Origin: Thinopyrum elongatum
Taxonomy: Eukaryota; Streptophyta; Magnoliopsida; Poales; Poaceae
Assembly: GCA_011799875.1 (NCBI GenBank)
Contig: CM022297.1
Location: 441,241,292 to 441,305,291 of the forward strand
Length of the DNA stretch: 64,000 nucleotides
Direction of reading: 5' to 3'
The notes below the pieces were generated by a model that worked only from the letters and a program-made list of their open reading frames with translations, was not told the origin of the DNA and searched no databases. A program made the translations under genes and the position numbers. Every line of letters begins with the position of its first letter. Within the stretch, counting starts at the first letter, position 1. Of the stretch, positions 22,999-34,890 are shown piece after piece.

Positions 22999-25900
22999 AT
23001 AGCTCGCGTATAACTCCCCTGATTTATTTTGATATGTTCCTAGAGAAAACTAAGTTGAAAGATGATGGTAGCAACTACACGGACTGGGTCCGTAACTTGA
23101 GGATTATCCTCATTGCTGCACAGAAAAATTATGTCCTTGATGCACCGCTAGGTGACAGATCTATTGCAGGAGCAGATGCAGACGTTATGAACATTTGGCA
23201 AAGCTCAATATGATGACTACTTGATAGTTTAGTGCACCATACTTTATGGCTTAGAACCGGGACTTCAAAAATGTTTTGAATGCCACGGAGCATATGAGAT
23301 GTTCCAAAGAGATGAAATTGGTATTTCAGACTCATGCCCGTGTCGAGAGGTATGAGACCTCTGACAAGTACTTTCCCTACAAGATGGAGGAGAATAGCTC
23401 AGCTAGTGAGCATGTGCTCAGAATGTCTGGGTACTACAATCGCTTGAATCAAGTGGGAGTTAATCTTCCAGATAAGATAGTGATTGACAGAGTTCTCTAG
23501 TCACTGTCACCAAGTTACTAGAACTTCGTGATGAACTATAATATGCAAGGGATGACGAAAACGATTACCAAGCTCTTCGCGATGCGGAAATCGGCGAAGG
23601 TAGAAATCAAGAAATAGCATGAAGTGTTGATGGTTGACAAGACCACTAGTTTCAAGAAAAAGGGCGAGGGTAAGAAAGGGAACTTCAAGAAGAATGGCAA
23701 ACAGGTTGTCACTCCCGTGAAGAAGCCCAAAGATGGACCTAAGCCTGAAACTGAGTGCTTCTACTGCAAAGGAAATGGTCACTGGAAGTGGAATTGCCCC
23801 AAATACTTGGTGGGTAAGAAGGATGGCAAAGTGAACAAAGGTATATTTGATATACATGTTATTGATGTGTATTTTACTAGTGTTCATAGTAGCCCCTGGG
23901 TATTTGATACTGGTTCAGTTGCTAACATTAGTAACTCGAAACAGGAGTTGCAAAATGAACAGAGACTAGTTAATGACAAGGTGACGATCTGTGTTGGAAG
24001 TGATTCCAAGGTTGATAAGATCACCATCGCACACTACCTCTACCTTCGGGATTAGTGTCGGCCCTAAATAAATGTTATTTGGTGTTTGCGTTGAGCATGA
24101 ATATGATTGGATCATGTTTAATGCGATACGGTTATTCATTTAAGTCAGAGAATAATTGTTGTTCGGTTTACATGAATAAAACCTTCTATGGTCATACACT
24201 CAATATAAATGGTTTATGGAATCTCGATCGTAGTGATACACATATTCATAATATTGATGCCAAAAGATGCAAAGTTGATAATGATAGTGCAACATACTTG
24301 TGGCACTGCCGTTTAGGTCATATTGGTATAAAGCGCATGAAGAAACTCCATGCGGATGGACTTTTGGAATCACTTGATTATGAATCAGTTGATGCTTGTG
24401 AACCATGCCTCATGGGCAAGATGACTAAGACTCCGTTCTCCGGAACAATGGAGCGAGCCATTGACTTATTGGAAATAATACATACCGATGTATGCGGTCC
24501 GATAAGTGTTGAGGCTCGCGGCGGGTATCATTATTTTCTGACCTTCACAGATGATTTGAGTAGATATAGGTATATCTACTTAATGAAACATAAGTCTGAA
24601 ACATTTGAAAAGTTCAAAGAATTTCAGAGTGAAGTGGAAAATCATCGTAACAAGAAAATAAAGTTTCAACGATCTGATCGCGGAGGCGAATATTTGAGTT
24701 ACGAGTTTGGTCTTCATTTAAAACAATGTGGAATAGTTTCACAACTCACGCCACCTGGAACACCATAGTGTAATGGCGTGTCCGAATGTCGTAACCGTAC
24801 TTTATTAGATATGGTGCGATCTATGATGTCTCTTACCGATTTACCACTATCGTTTTGGGGTTATGCATTAGAGACAGCTGCATTCATGTTAAATAGGGCA
24901 CCATCTAAATCCGTTGAGACGACACCGTATGAACTGTGGTTTGGCAAGAAACCTAAGCTGTCGTTTCTTAAAATTTGGGGTTGCGATGCTTATGTGAAAA
25001 AGCTTTAGGCTGATAAGCTCGAACCCAAATCGAAGAAGTGCATCTTCATAGGATACCCAAAAGAAACTATTGGGTACACCTTCTATCACAGATCCGAAGG
25101 CAAGATATTTGTTGCTAAGAATGGATCCTTTCTAGAGAAGGAGTTTCTCTCGAAAGAAGTGAGTGGGAGAAAAGTAGAACTTGATGAGGTAATTGTACCT
25201 TCTCCCGTATTGGAAAGTAGTTCATCACATAAATCAGTTCCAGTGATGCCTACACCAATCAATGAGGAAGTTAATGATGATGATCATGAAACTTTGGATC
25301 AAGTTACTACCGAACCTCGTAGGTCAACCAGAGTACGTTCCGCACCAGAGTGGTACGGTAATTCTGTTCTGGAAGTCATGTTACTAGACCATGACGAACC
25401 TACGAACTATGAGGAACCGATGATGAGCCCAGATTCCGCGAAATGGCTTGAGGCCATGAAATCTGAGATGGGATCCATATATGAGAACAAAGTGTGGACT
25501 TTGGTTGACTTGCCCGATGATCGGCAAGCCATAGAGAATAAATGGATCTTCAAGAAGAAGACTGACGCTGACGGTAACGTTATTGTCTACAAAGCTCGAC
25601 TTGTTGCGAAAGGTTTTCGACAAGTTCAAGGAGTTGACTACGATGAGACCTTCTCACCCGTAGCGATGCTTAAGTCTGTCCAAATCACGTTAGCAATTGC
25701 CGCATTTTATGATTTTGAAATTTGGCAAATGGATGTCAAAACTGCATTCCTTAATGGATTTCTTAAAGAAGAGTAGTATATGATGCAACCAGAAGGTTTT
25801 GTCGATCCTAAAGGTGCTAACAAAGTGTGCAAGCTCCAGCGATCCATTTATGGACTGGTGCAAGCATCTCGGAGTTGGAATATACGCTTTGATGAAGTGA

Positions 25901-26690
25901 TCAAAGCATATGGTTTTATACAGACTTTTGGAGAAGCCTGTATTTACAAGAAAGTGAGTGGGAGCTCTGTAGCATTTCTGATATTATATGTGGATGACAT
26001 ATTGTTGATTGGAAATGATATAGAATTTCTGGATAGCATAAAAGGATACTTGAATAAGAGTTTTTCAATGAAAGACCTCGGTGAAGCTGCTTATATATTG
26101 GGCATCAAGATCTATAGAGATAGATCAAGACGCTTAAAAGGACTTTCACAAAGCACATACCTTGATAAAGTTTTGAAGAAGTTCAAAATGGATCAGTCAA
26201 AGAAAGGGTTCTTGCCTGTGTTGCAAGGTGTGAAGTTGAGTAAGACTCAAAGCCCGACCACGGCAGAAGATAGAGAGAGAATGAAAGTTATTCCCTATGC
26301 CTTAGTCATAAGTTCTATAAAGTATGCCATGCTGTATACCAGACCTATTGTGTACCTTGCCATGAGTTTGGCAAGGGGGTACGATAGTGATCCAGGAATG
26401 GATCACTGGACAGCGGTCAGAATTATCCTTAGTTACCTAAGAGGACTAAGGAAATGTTTCTCGGTTATGGAGGTGACAAAGAGTTCGTCATAAAGGGTTA
26501 CGTCGATGTAAGTTTTGACACTGATCCGGATGACTCTGAGTCTCAATCTGGATACATATTGAAAGTGGGAGCAATTAGCTAAAGTAGCTCCGTGCAGAGC
26601 ATTGTAGACATAGAAATTTGCAAAATACATACGGATCTGAATATGGCAGACCCGTTGACTAAACCTCTCTCACAAGCAAAACATGATCAC
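22999..26690 (+). pseudogene. Copia-C gag-pol polyprotein (degenerate)
   Basis: Same order as in B: gag from ~22999 (the ATG seen in B at 19567 is ATA here, with a further indel and stop), zinc knuckle 23756-23797, protease DTGS 23906-23917, integrase 24240-25008, reverse transcriptase 25400-26100 with YVDD at 25987-25998, RNase H to about 26690 ('MADPLTKPLSQ'). Stops at 23218, 24055, 24766, 25006, 25774 and 26491 and some indels destroy the frame. B and C share disabling features only in part, so they decayed independently. Confidence 0.9.
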
Positions 26691-26867
26691 ACCTTAGTAC
26701 TCTTTGGGTGCTAATCACATAGTGATGTGAACTAGATTATTGACTCTAGTAAACCCTTTGGGTGTTGGTCACATGGCGATGTGAACTATGGGTGTTAATC
26801 ACATAAAGATGTGAACTATTGGTGTTAAATCACATGGCGAATTGAACTAGATTATTGACTCTAGTGT
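26691..26867 (+). repeat. Four ~40-bp tandem repeats before the Copia-C 3' LTR
   Basis: Repeats around 'GGTGTTAATCACATAGNGATGTGAACTA' (start points near 26707, 26762, 26791, 26821) between the end of RNase H and the polypurine tract (26868-26878). These are not seen at the equivalent place in B. Confidence 0.75.
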
Positions 26868-26878
26868 AAGTGGGAGAC

Positions 26879-27414
26879 TGAAGGAAATATGCCCTAAAGG
26901 CAATAATAAAGTTGTTATTTATATTTCCTTATATCATGATAAATGTTTATTATTCATGCTAGAATTGTATTAACCGGAAACTTAGTACATGTGTGAATAC
27001 ATAGACAAACAGAGTGTCCCTAGTATGCCTCTACTTGACTAGCTTGTTTATCAAAGATGGTTATGTTTCCTGACCATAGACATGTGTTGTCATTTGATGA
27101 ACAGGATCACATCATTAGAGAAAGATGTGATGGACAAGACCCATCTGTTAGATTAGCATAATGATCGTTAAATTTTATTGCTATTGCTTTCTTCATGACT
27201 TATACATATTCCTCTTACTATGAGATTATGCAACTCCCGAATACCGGAGGAACACTTTGTGTGCTATCAAACATCACAACGTAACTGGGTGATTATAAAG
27301 ATGCTCTACAGGTGTCTCCGAAGGTGTTTGTTGGGTTGGCATAAATCGAGATTAGGATTTGTCACTCCGAGTATCGGAGAGGTATCTCTGGGCCCTCTCG
27401 GTAATGCACATCAT
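26879..27414 (+). mobile_element. Copia-C 3' LTR, truncated (first 536 bp)
   Basis: Identical in layout to 20028-20563, then stops after GCACATCAT at 27414. From 27415 the sequence is an LTR in the opposite orientation. The missing ~1.2 kb of the LTR and the right-hand TSD of C were deleted. Confidence 0.9.
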
Positions 27415-28618
27415 AAGAATCCTAATCCACACGTGGAAATCCTAATCCACACGTGCCTTTCCCCTTCCCCTTTCCTTCTCCATCCCTGGCCGGCCCATAT
27501 GGGGGGCGCACCAGCCCCTTGTGGCTGGTGCATTTCCCCTCTTGGCCCATAAGGCCCATATCTTTTGCCGGGGGTGCCCGGAACCCCTTCCGGTGACCTG
27601 ATATGTACCCGGTACCCTTTGGAACACTTCCGGTGTCCGAATACCATTGTCCTATATATCAATCTTTACCTCTCAACCATTTCGAGACTCCTCATCATGT
27701 CCATGGTCTCATCCAGGACTCTGAACAGCATTCAGTCACCAAATCACATAACTCATATAATACTAAATCGTCATCGAACGTTAAGCGTGCGGACCCTACG
27801 GGTTCAAGAACTACGTAGACATGACCGAGACACCTTTCCGGTCAATAACCAATAGCAGAACCTGGATGCTCATATTGGCTCCTACATATTCTACGAAGAT
27901 CTTTATCAGTCGAACCGTTATGACAACATACGTTATTCCCTTTGTCTATCGGTATGTTACTTGCCCGAGATTCGATCGTCGGTATCTTCATACCTAGTTC
28001 AATCTCGTTACTGGCAAGTCTCTTTACTCGTTCCGTAATACGTCACCTTGTGACCAACTCCTTAGTCGTTTGCTTGCAAGCTTATGATGTGTATTACCGA
28101 GAGGGCCCGGAGATACCTCTCCGATACTCGAAGCAAATCCTAATCTCGATCTATGCCAACTCAACAGACACCTTCGGAGATACCTGTAGAGCAACTTTAT
28201 GATCACCCAGTTACGTTGTGACATTTGATAGCACACAAGGCATTCCTTCGGTATCCGAGAGTTGCATAATCTCATAGTCGAAGGAATATGTATTTGACAT
28301 GAAGAAAGCAATAGCAATAAAACTGAACGATCATTACGCTAAGCTAACGGATGGGTCTTGTCCATCACATCATTCTCCTAATGATGTGATCCCGTTATCA
28401 AATGACAACTCATGTCCATGGTTAGGAAACTTTAACCATCTTTGATCAACGAGCTAGTCAAGTAGAGGCTCACTAGGGACATAGTGTTTGTCTATGTATT
28501 CACACATGTATTTAGGTTTCTGATCAATACAATTCTAGCATGAATAATAATTATTTATTATGAATAAGGAAATATAAAATAACAACTTTATTATTGCCTC
28601 TAGGGTATATTTCCTTCA
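27415..28618 (-). mobile_element. Copia-B 5' LTR, truncated (first ~1.2 kb)
   Basis: On the minus strand starts TGAAGGAAATATACCC at 28618 and runs to about coordinate 1184 of the B LTR, compared with 15615-14430. At the junction a 20-bp segment (GAAATCCTAATCCACACGTG) is present twice in tandem (27417-27435 and 27436-27455), a typical filler. Followed by CGGAC (28619-28623), the TSD of B. Confidence 0.9.
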
Positions 28619-28623
28619 CGGAC

Positions 28624-28956
28624 CCTAGGCCTTGTTTTCAAGCATTGCAATACCATTTGTGCTCCGTTTTATCACTTGCTACCTTGCTGTTTTTATTTAT
28701 TCAGATTATAAAAATATATTTCTACCATCCATATTACACTTTTATCACCATCTCTTCGCCGAACTAGTGCACCTATACAAATTACCATTGTATTTGGTGT
28801 GTTGGGGACACAAGAGACTATTTATTATTTGGTTGCAGGGTTATTTGAGAGAGACCATCTTCATCCTACGCCTCCCATGGATTGATAAACCTTAGGTCAT
28901 CCACTTGAGGGAAATTTGCTACTGTCCTACAAAACTCAGCGCTTGGAGGCCCAACA
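28624..28956 (+). mobile_element. Solo LTR E, right part
   Basis: Continues 13852 after removal of Copia-B and one TSD copy; ends ...GGAGGCCCAACA at 28956. No primer site follows; the next bases (CGCCTATATAATG) continue the Athila LTR, as expected for a solo LTR. Confidence 0.8.
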
Positions 28957-29484
28957 CGCCTATATAATGATCATTGCCTGGATATCGTCATAATTATTTG
29001 AAGTTCTGTCAATTGCCCAACAGTAATTTGTTTACCCACCGTATGCTATTTTTCTCGAGAGAATCCACTAGTGAAATCTACGGCCCCCAGGCCTATTTTC
29101 TCATCATATATTTTCAGATCTATTTTGCTATTTGCCTTTTTATTTATTTGCCACTTTTATTTCCAGATCTATATTTCTAAAAACCCAAAAATATTTTGTT
29201 TCACTTTATTTTATTCGCGATCTATTTATCCAATCTACTACAATTTATCTCATGTCCGTTTGCCAATTTCTGGCACCGTTACCCGAAAGGGATTGACAAC
29301 CCCTTTAACACGTCGGGTTGCAAGTATTTGTTCTTTGTGTGCAGGTGATGTTTGCGTAGTGTTGCTTGGTTCTTCTACTGGTTCGATAACCTTGGTCTCA
29401 TCACTGAGGGAAATACCTACCGTTGCTGTGCTACATCATCCCTTCCTCTTTGGGGAAATACCGACGTAGTTCAAGCAAACATCG
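28957..29484 (+). mobile_element. Athila-A 3' LTR, displaced piece 2 (3' end)
   Basis: Corresponds to about LTR coordinate 1070 to the end (...CAAACATCG; the terminal CA has become CG). Instead of a primer site, the next 5 bp are CATAC, the reverse complement of the TSD on the other side of Athila-A (5405-5409), and then the coding exon of the CACTA second gene on the minus strand. Confidence 0.85.
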
Positions 29485-30151
29485 CATACGCCTTGACCTT
29501 TGGCTCTATAACTGGGTTATTCAGCTCCTCCTCTGGCAGGAGGCTGAAATTTGTCATCAGCGAGGTCCAAAGATCATCTTTCTGTCTATCCTGGACATAA
29601 GATACTTCAGGGTCGTCCTTACTCTTATTCCATTGCATGATGCTGATCGGGACGCTGTCCCTAACAACAACTCCGCACTGATGTACAAATGTGTCCTTGG
29701 TCCACTTGGGAGCAATCGGTTGGCCATCTTTCGCCACTTCTGTGATCGTGAACCTTTCATCCTGGCGCAACCTTTTCTTCGGGCCTCGTCTCCTTATGGA
29801 AGTTTGGCTCGATCCGGAGGGCTGAAAGAAGAAAGAAGCGTTAATATATGTACATACCAAAACAATTAATGCATCAAGTCAGCACATGCTTAATTAATAT
29901 ATATACCTCGCCGGACTTTGCCATAGCTCCCTCCTCCATTCGGTCACCGGAGCCATCATCATAATCTCCTTCCTCCGCCATTCGGTCACCGGAGCCGTCA
30001 TGATCTCCTTCCTCTTCCATTGTTGGATTACCGGAGCCGTCATCCTCTCCTTCCTGGCCATCGGTGTCATTGAGAAACGGCAAGGGATCAGCACCGGCGA
30101 GGATTATATCCCCCAACAACTGTTCTTTTTCTAAGTCTCTTTCCATAGTTT
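29485..30151 (-). pseudogene. CACTA second gene, first visible exons (cut at 29485)
   Basis: Exon A (30151-29907) is bounded by TTTGCAG before AAACTATGG and by GAG|GTATAT. It encodes an acidic segment with three related repeats of the type EEGDxDGSGDRM. Exon B (29821-29485) follows TTCTTTCAG and encodes 'RRRGPKKRLRQDERFTI' and a segment ending ...EPKVKAYA. The frame stops at 29485 where the Athila LTR starts. The codons from 5405 on the plus strand continue in the same frame after one GTATG copy is removed. Related CACTA proteins carry the two segments contiguously. No stop occurs in these exons, in contrast with the 3' half. Confidence 0.8.
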
Positions 30152-30399
30152 CTGCAAATATTACAACATGGCAATATACAAACATGAGAGATGGATTAGT
30201 GGCAAACATAGACCTAGCTAATCACAACAAGGAATCATATGCATATATGAGCAATGGATTAGTTGCGAGCCGCCTCTCTCATGCATGTCCGACGTCCCCC
30301 TCATGTCGAAGTTATCGGGCCGGGGTTATACTTTCAGGAGAGGACACTTTGAAAAAAAAAATTGCTATGTAGGGAGGGGGTAGATCGACAAAGCTATTT

Positions 30400-30845
30400 C
30401 TTCTAGGGTTTGGGTGGCCTTGAGAGTTGGTCGGGTGAGCGGACCGGGAGTAAATTAGTAACTTTTAACTTGGTAAATTTGGGTGGCCTCGACAACGCTT
30501 CTAGGGTTTGGGGTGGCCTCGACAACGCTCTTTTAACCTGGTAAATTTGGGAGGCCTCGACAACTCTTCTAGGGTTTGAGGTGGCCTCGACAATGCTCTT
30601 TTAACTCATTTAACTCATTTAACTTTGTAAATTTGGGTGGCCTCGACAACGCTTCTAGGGTTTGGGGTGGCCTCGACAACGCTCTTTTAACTTGGTAAAT
30701 TTGGGTGGCCTCGACAACTCTTCTAGGGTTTGGGGTGGCCTCGACAACGCTCTTTTAACTCATTTAACTTGGTAAATTTGGGTGGCCTCAACAACGCTTC
30801 TAGGGTTTGGGGTGGCCTCGACAACGCTCTTTCAGTCCTGGTTTG
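30400..30845 (-). repeat. Minisatellite in CACTA intron/leader (~65-120 bp units)
   Basis: Repeated blocks of TTTGGGTGGCCTCGACAACG, CTTCTAGGGTTTGGGGTGGC and CTCTTTTAACTTGGTAAA, about five higher-order units with small changes (TCATTTAACT doubled in one). Confidence 0.9.
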
Positions 30846-30899
30846 GGTGGACTCGAGAGTTGGACGGGCGAGAGGGGGTTGATCGACGTCCCCCCTCAT

Positions 30900-31500
30900 A
30901 TCACCATAATGAAAATCATCTATATATCACAATCAATCCATCATCCATATATACATACATCAATCCCATCCATTATATATATGAAAAAAAAATCATGAGC
31001 ATAAAAAATCTATGAACATAAAAAAAAATCTATACACATCAATCCATCCATCCATCCATATATGAACAAAAAACTTTCTTCTATGAACAAAAAACTTTCT
31101 ATGAACATCATTGCTCATATATCAATGCATACATCCATGGATCATCATTGCTCATATATCCATGGATTATATATAAAAACTTTCTATGAACAAAAAAAAG
31201 TTCTATGAACAAAACACATTCTATGAACATCATTGCTCATATATCAATGCATATATAAAAACTTTCTATGGATCATCATTGCTCATATATCAATGCATAT
31301 ATAAAAACTTTCTATGGATCATCATTGCTCATATATAAAAACTTTCTATGAACAAAAAAAAAGCAAACATCAATGGACAAAAAAAATTCTATGAAAAAAA
31401 AGTATACATCAATGCATACATATCCATGGATCATCCATACATCTGCATATACATACATACAGCATCCATACGTACATACATCAATGGACAAAATAATGTA
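30900..31500. repeat. AT-rich tandem motif array
   Basis: Irregular repeats of CTATGAACAAAAAACTTTCT, CATCATTGCTCATATATC and ATCCATGGATC. They lie between the minisatellite and a GC-rich block in the CACTA. No ORF. Confidence 0.8.
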
Positions 31501-31509
31501 TGAACAAAA

Positions 31510-31835
31510 AAAAGGCAGAGCAGGCCGGGGCGGCGGCGGCGGCGCGGCAAGCAGAGCAGGGGCACAGCGCGGCAAGCAGAGCAGGCACGGCGGCGCGGGG
31601 AAAGGGGGCTCACTGGGGGCGGCGTCGGGGCAGGGCAGGGAGCGCGTCGATGGAGCTGAAGACCGGCGACGACGAGGAACGGGCTCGGGGGCGCACGCGG
31701 CGATGGGAAGGAGGGCGCGCGAAGAGGTCCAGGCTCGAGGGCGTCGGCGAGGGCGAGGGCGCGGTCCGGCAGCCTGGTGGCGTCGTGGTGTTCGACGCGA
31801 CGTCGGGGGGAAGAAGAACTGAGATTGGAAAATGC
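31510..31835 (-). other. GC-rich block, probable leader exon of the CACTA second gene
   Basis: GGC/GCG-rich sequence open on both strands; the minus-strand frame is rich in Pro, Arg and Ala and has no recognisable domain. The position, just downstream (minus strand) of a TATATAAG box near 31846, suggests a transcribed leader. The coding status is doubtful. Confidence 0.4.
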
Positions 31836-31854
31836 TAAGTGTCGGCTTATATAG

Positions 31855-32110
31855 CAAAGCCTTTAGTCCCGGTTGGTGGCACCAACCGGGATCAATGCCC
31901 CCCATTAGTCCCGGTTCGTGACACCAACCGGGACCAAAGGTCAGTTTTCGTCAGCCCAAAGGGCGGGAAGCAGAGACCTTTGGTCCTGGTTGGTGAAATG
32001 AACCGGGACTAAAGGGGGGCATTGGTCCCGGTTGGTGCCACCAACCGGGACGAAAGGGGGGCATTCATCCCGATTGGTGCCACCAACCGGAACGAAAGGG
32101 CTGCGGCTGG
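31855..32110. repeat. Hairpin-forming CACTA subterminal-type repeats
   Basis: At least four near-perfect palindromes of the form GTCCCGGTTGGTGNCACCAA followed by CCGGGAC. The same motif marks CACTA ends (8820-9023 and 45915), but here it lies between the two genes, upstream of the second gene. It may act as a promoter-proximal protein-binding array or a small-RNA source. Confidence 0.75.
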
Positions 32111-32159
32111 CACGGCGTCGGGCGGGTGGATGTTTAGTCTCACCTCGGTAGCTGAGGGG

Positions 32160-33450
32160 CGCCGATAGTGGTTTATAAGCGCTGCTGCGCCACCCCTTTC
32201 GAGCTCCTCTCTTATGCAGGCCTACGGGCCTAAACGCGTCTCTCTGCCTGTGGGCCTACTGGGCCTACTGTGGGCCTGCATCCTAGCCCAACTAGCGGGT
32301 TGGGTTTCCAGTCGTATGCAGGCTGTGGTGGCCCAGTAGGCGGCATTTTTTTAATTTTTTTCCAGTATTTTTGTTTTGTTTTTTTGCTTTATTTATTTTC
32401 TTTTCTTTCTACTTACAGCTAAATACTTAGAGTTTTTGAGTGATTCCTTTTGCTTTAGGTCAAAAAAATTATAAACTTTCTGTTAGTGCCATTAGTTTTC
32501 AAATTTGAATAGTTTAAATTTGAATTCTTTGAAATTTGTGTGAATCACTAGTTTGTGAATAACTTTACTTTAAAAATAGATTTTTGAGTGAATCTTTTTC
32601 CTGCTATTTAATATTAGTGTGTTTTATCATTATATTCAATTTGGTAATTTTTAGGTTATTTTAAATGGGTGTTTTAATCAAAAACAGATATTGTTATTTT
32701 AGTTTGCATTCAAGTTGATAATAAAAAAAAATTTATGAAAATTCTTTTTGCTATTAATGTTTTGAACAAAAAATACTTTGATAATTTTAGTTGCATAAAT
32801 TTTATATAATTTTAGTTTCAAAAATACTAGAGGTTTATAAAAGCTTTTTAGTTGATTCTTTTTGCTATTGAAGAATATTATAGTTTTGTTTTAGTTGATC
32901 ATAACAGAATATTTTAATTGATTCTTTTTAGTTCATTATTTTTTGTTATTAGAGTTTTATAAAAGTTTTCTAGTTCATTCTTTTTGCTATTAGTTTATTC
33001 TTTGATCTAAATGACCCTGAAATTGAAAAGCACTACAAATGAACTCTGAAAAGGTTGAAAGTTGGCATGGTATCACCATTTCACCCACATAGCATGTGCT
33101 AAAAAGTTGAGAGGGTTACGGCAAAAACTGGATGCACTTCGTGTACAAAATGGACAATCTCTTTCGAAGTATCAGGGTTTCGGACGAAAACTCATCTGTT
33201 ACATAGGGATTTCATTTTTTGAACTTATTTGAACTCCAGACTTTTTGTGTGTTCAAAATGCACCATTCAAAGCCATATCATAATTTTTCAACCCTTTCTG
33301 ACTTCATTTGGTATTTTTCATGCATTTACTGATTTTTTTTTAGCTAAATGACCCTGAAATTGAAAAGCACTACAAATGAACTCTGAAAAGGTTGAAAGTT
33401 GGCATGGTATCATCATTTCACCCACATAGCATGTGCTAAAAAGTTAAGAG
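32160..33450. other. CACTA central non-coding spacer
   Basis: AT-rich, no ORF. Contains a 5' block on the gene-2 side with GGGCCTACTGGGCC repeats (32240-32300) and a direct repeat of about 200 bp: 33007-33210 and 33344-33547, starting CTAAATGACCCTGAAATTGA, spaced 337 bp. Similar spacers occur in other Triticeae CACTA elements as far as I recall. Confidence 0.7.
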
Positions 33451-34885
33451 GGTTACGGCAAAAACTGGATGCACTTCGTGTACAAAATTGACAATCTCTT
33501 TCGAAGTATCAGGGTTTCGGACGAAAACTCATCTGTTACAAAAGGCATTTCATTTCTTGACATGTAACTGCAGTGATATTCTATATCAAAGGCATCCTCA
33601 GAATAGTGTGTGGAGAGAAAGTCTTCACTTTTTCTTCGCGTGTGCCCCTTGCTTATTGCGCCGTAACCATGGATAATCTTCATCGTTTAACAGGGTGCTT
33701 GTGTCAGCCTTGACTTTGAAGGGAGGAATTTCATGAAACTTTTCATAATCTTCAGACATGTCTGTCTTGCCCTCCACTCCCACGATGTCTCTTTTCCCTG
33801 AAAGAACTATGTGGCGCTTTGGCTCATCGTATGATGTATTCGCTTCCTTATTTTTTCTTTTTCTCGGTTTGGTAGACATGTCCTTCACATAGAAAACCTA
33901 CGCCACATCATTGGCTAGGACGAATGGTTCGTCTGTGTACCCAAGATTGTTGAGATCCACTGTTGTCATTCCGTACTGCGGGTCTACCTGTACCCCACCT
34001 CCTGACAGATTGACACATTTGCACCGAAACAAAGGGACCTTAAAATCATGTCCATAGTAAAGTTCCCATATGTCCACTATGTAACCATAATATGTGTCAT
34101 TTCCCCTGTTGGTTGCTGCATCAAAGCGGACACCACTATTTTGGTTGGTGCTCTTTTGATCTTGGGCGATCGTGTAAAATGTATTCCCATTTATCTCGTA
34201 CCCTTTGCAAGTCAATACAGTCGAAGATGGTCCCTTGGCCAACGAGTACAGCTCATCTGCAACAGTGTTGTCACCCATGAGATGTGTTTGCAACCAACTG
34301 CCGAAAGTCCTGATGTGTTCACATGTAATCAAGTTGTCACACTGCTCCGGGTGTTTGGAGCGCAGAATATTCTTGTGTTCATTGACATACGGGGTCACCA
34401 AGGTAGAATTCTGTAGAACTGTGTAGTGTGCTTGAGACCAAGAATGCCCGTCCCTACATATTATTGAGTCCGCTCCTAGTGTGCCCTTTCCAGTCAGTCT
34501 CCCCTCATACCGCGATTAAGGGAGACCAATCTTCTTAAGGTCAGGAATGAAGTCAACACAAAACCCAATGACCTCCTCTGTTTGATGGCCCGTGGAGATG
34601 CTTCCTTCTGGCCTAGCATGGTTACGAACATATTTCTTTAAGACACCCATGAACCTCTCAAAGGGGAACATATTGTGTAGAAATACAGGGCCCAGAATGG
34701 CAATCTCGTCGACTAGATGAACTAGGACGTGTGTCATGATATTGAAGAAGGATGGTGGGAACACCAGCTCGAAACTGACAAGACATTGCACCAAATCACT
34801 CCTTAACCTTGGTAGGATTTCTGGATCGATTACCTTCTGAGAGATTGCATTGAGGAATGCACATAGCTTCACAATGGCTAATCAA

Positions 34886-34890
34886 ACGTT
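34886..34890. repeat. TSD ACGTT of Athila-G, left
   Basis: ACGTT is identical to 42816-42820 on the other side of G. Confidence 0.95.

Noticed and set aside
28957..29484. A separate solo Athila LTR (F) unrelated to Athila-A
   Set aside because: Only the 3' third exists, its outer flank matches the TSD of Athila-A, and it begins where Athila-D and solo LTR E cut it; it is best read as the end of the A 3' LTR.
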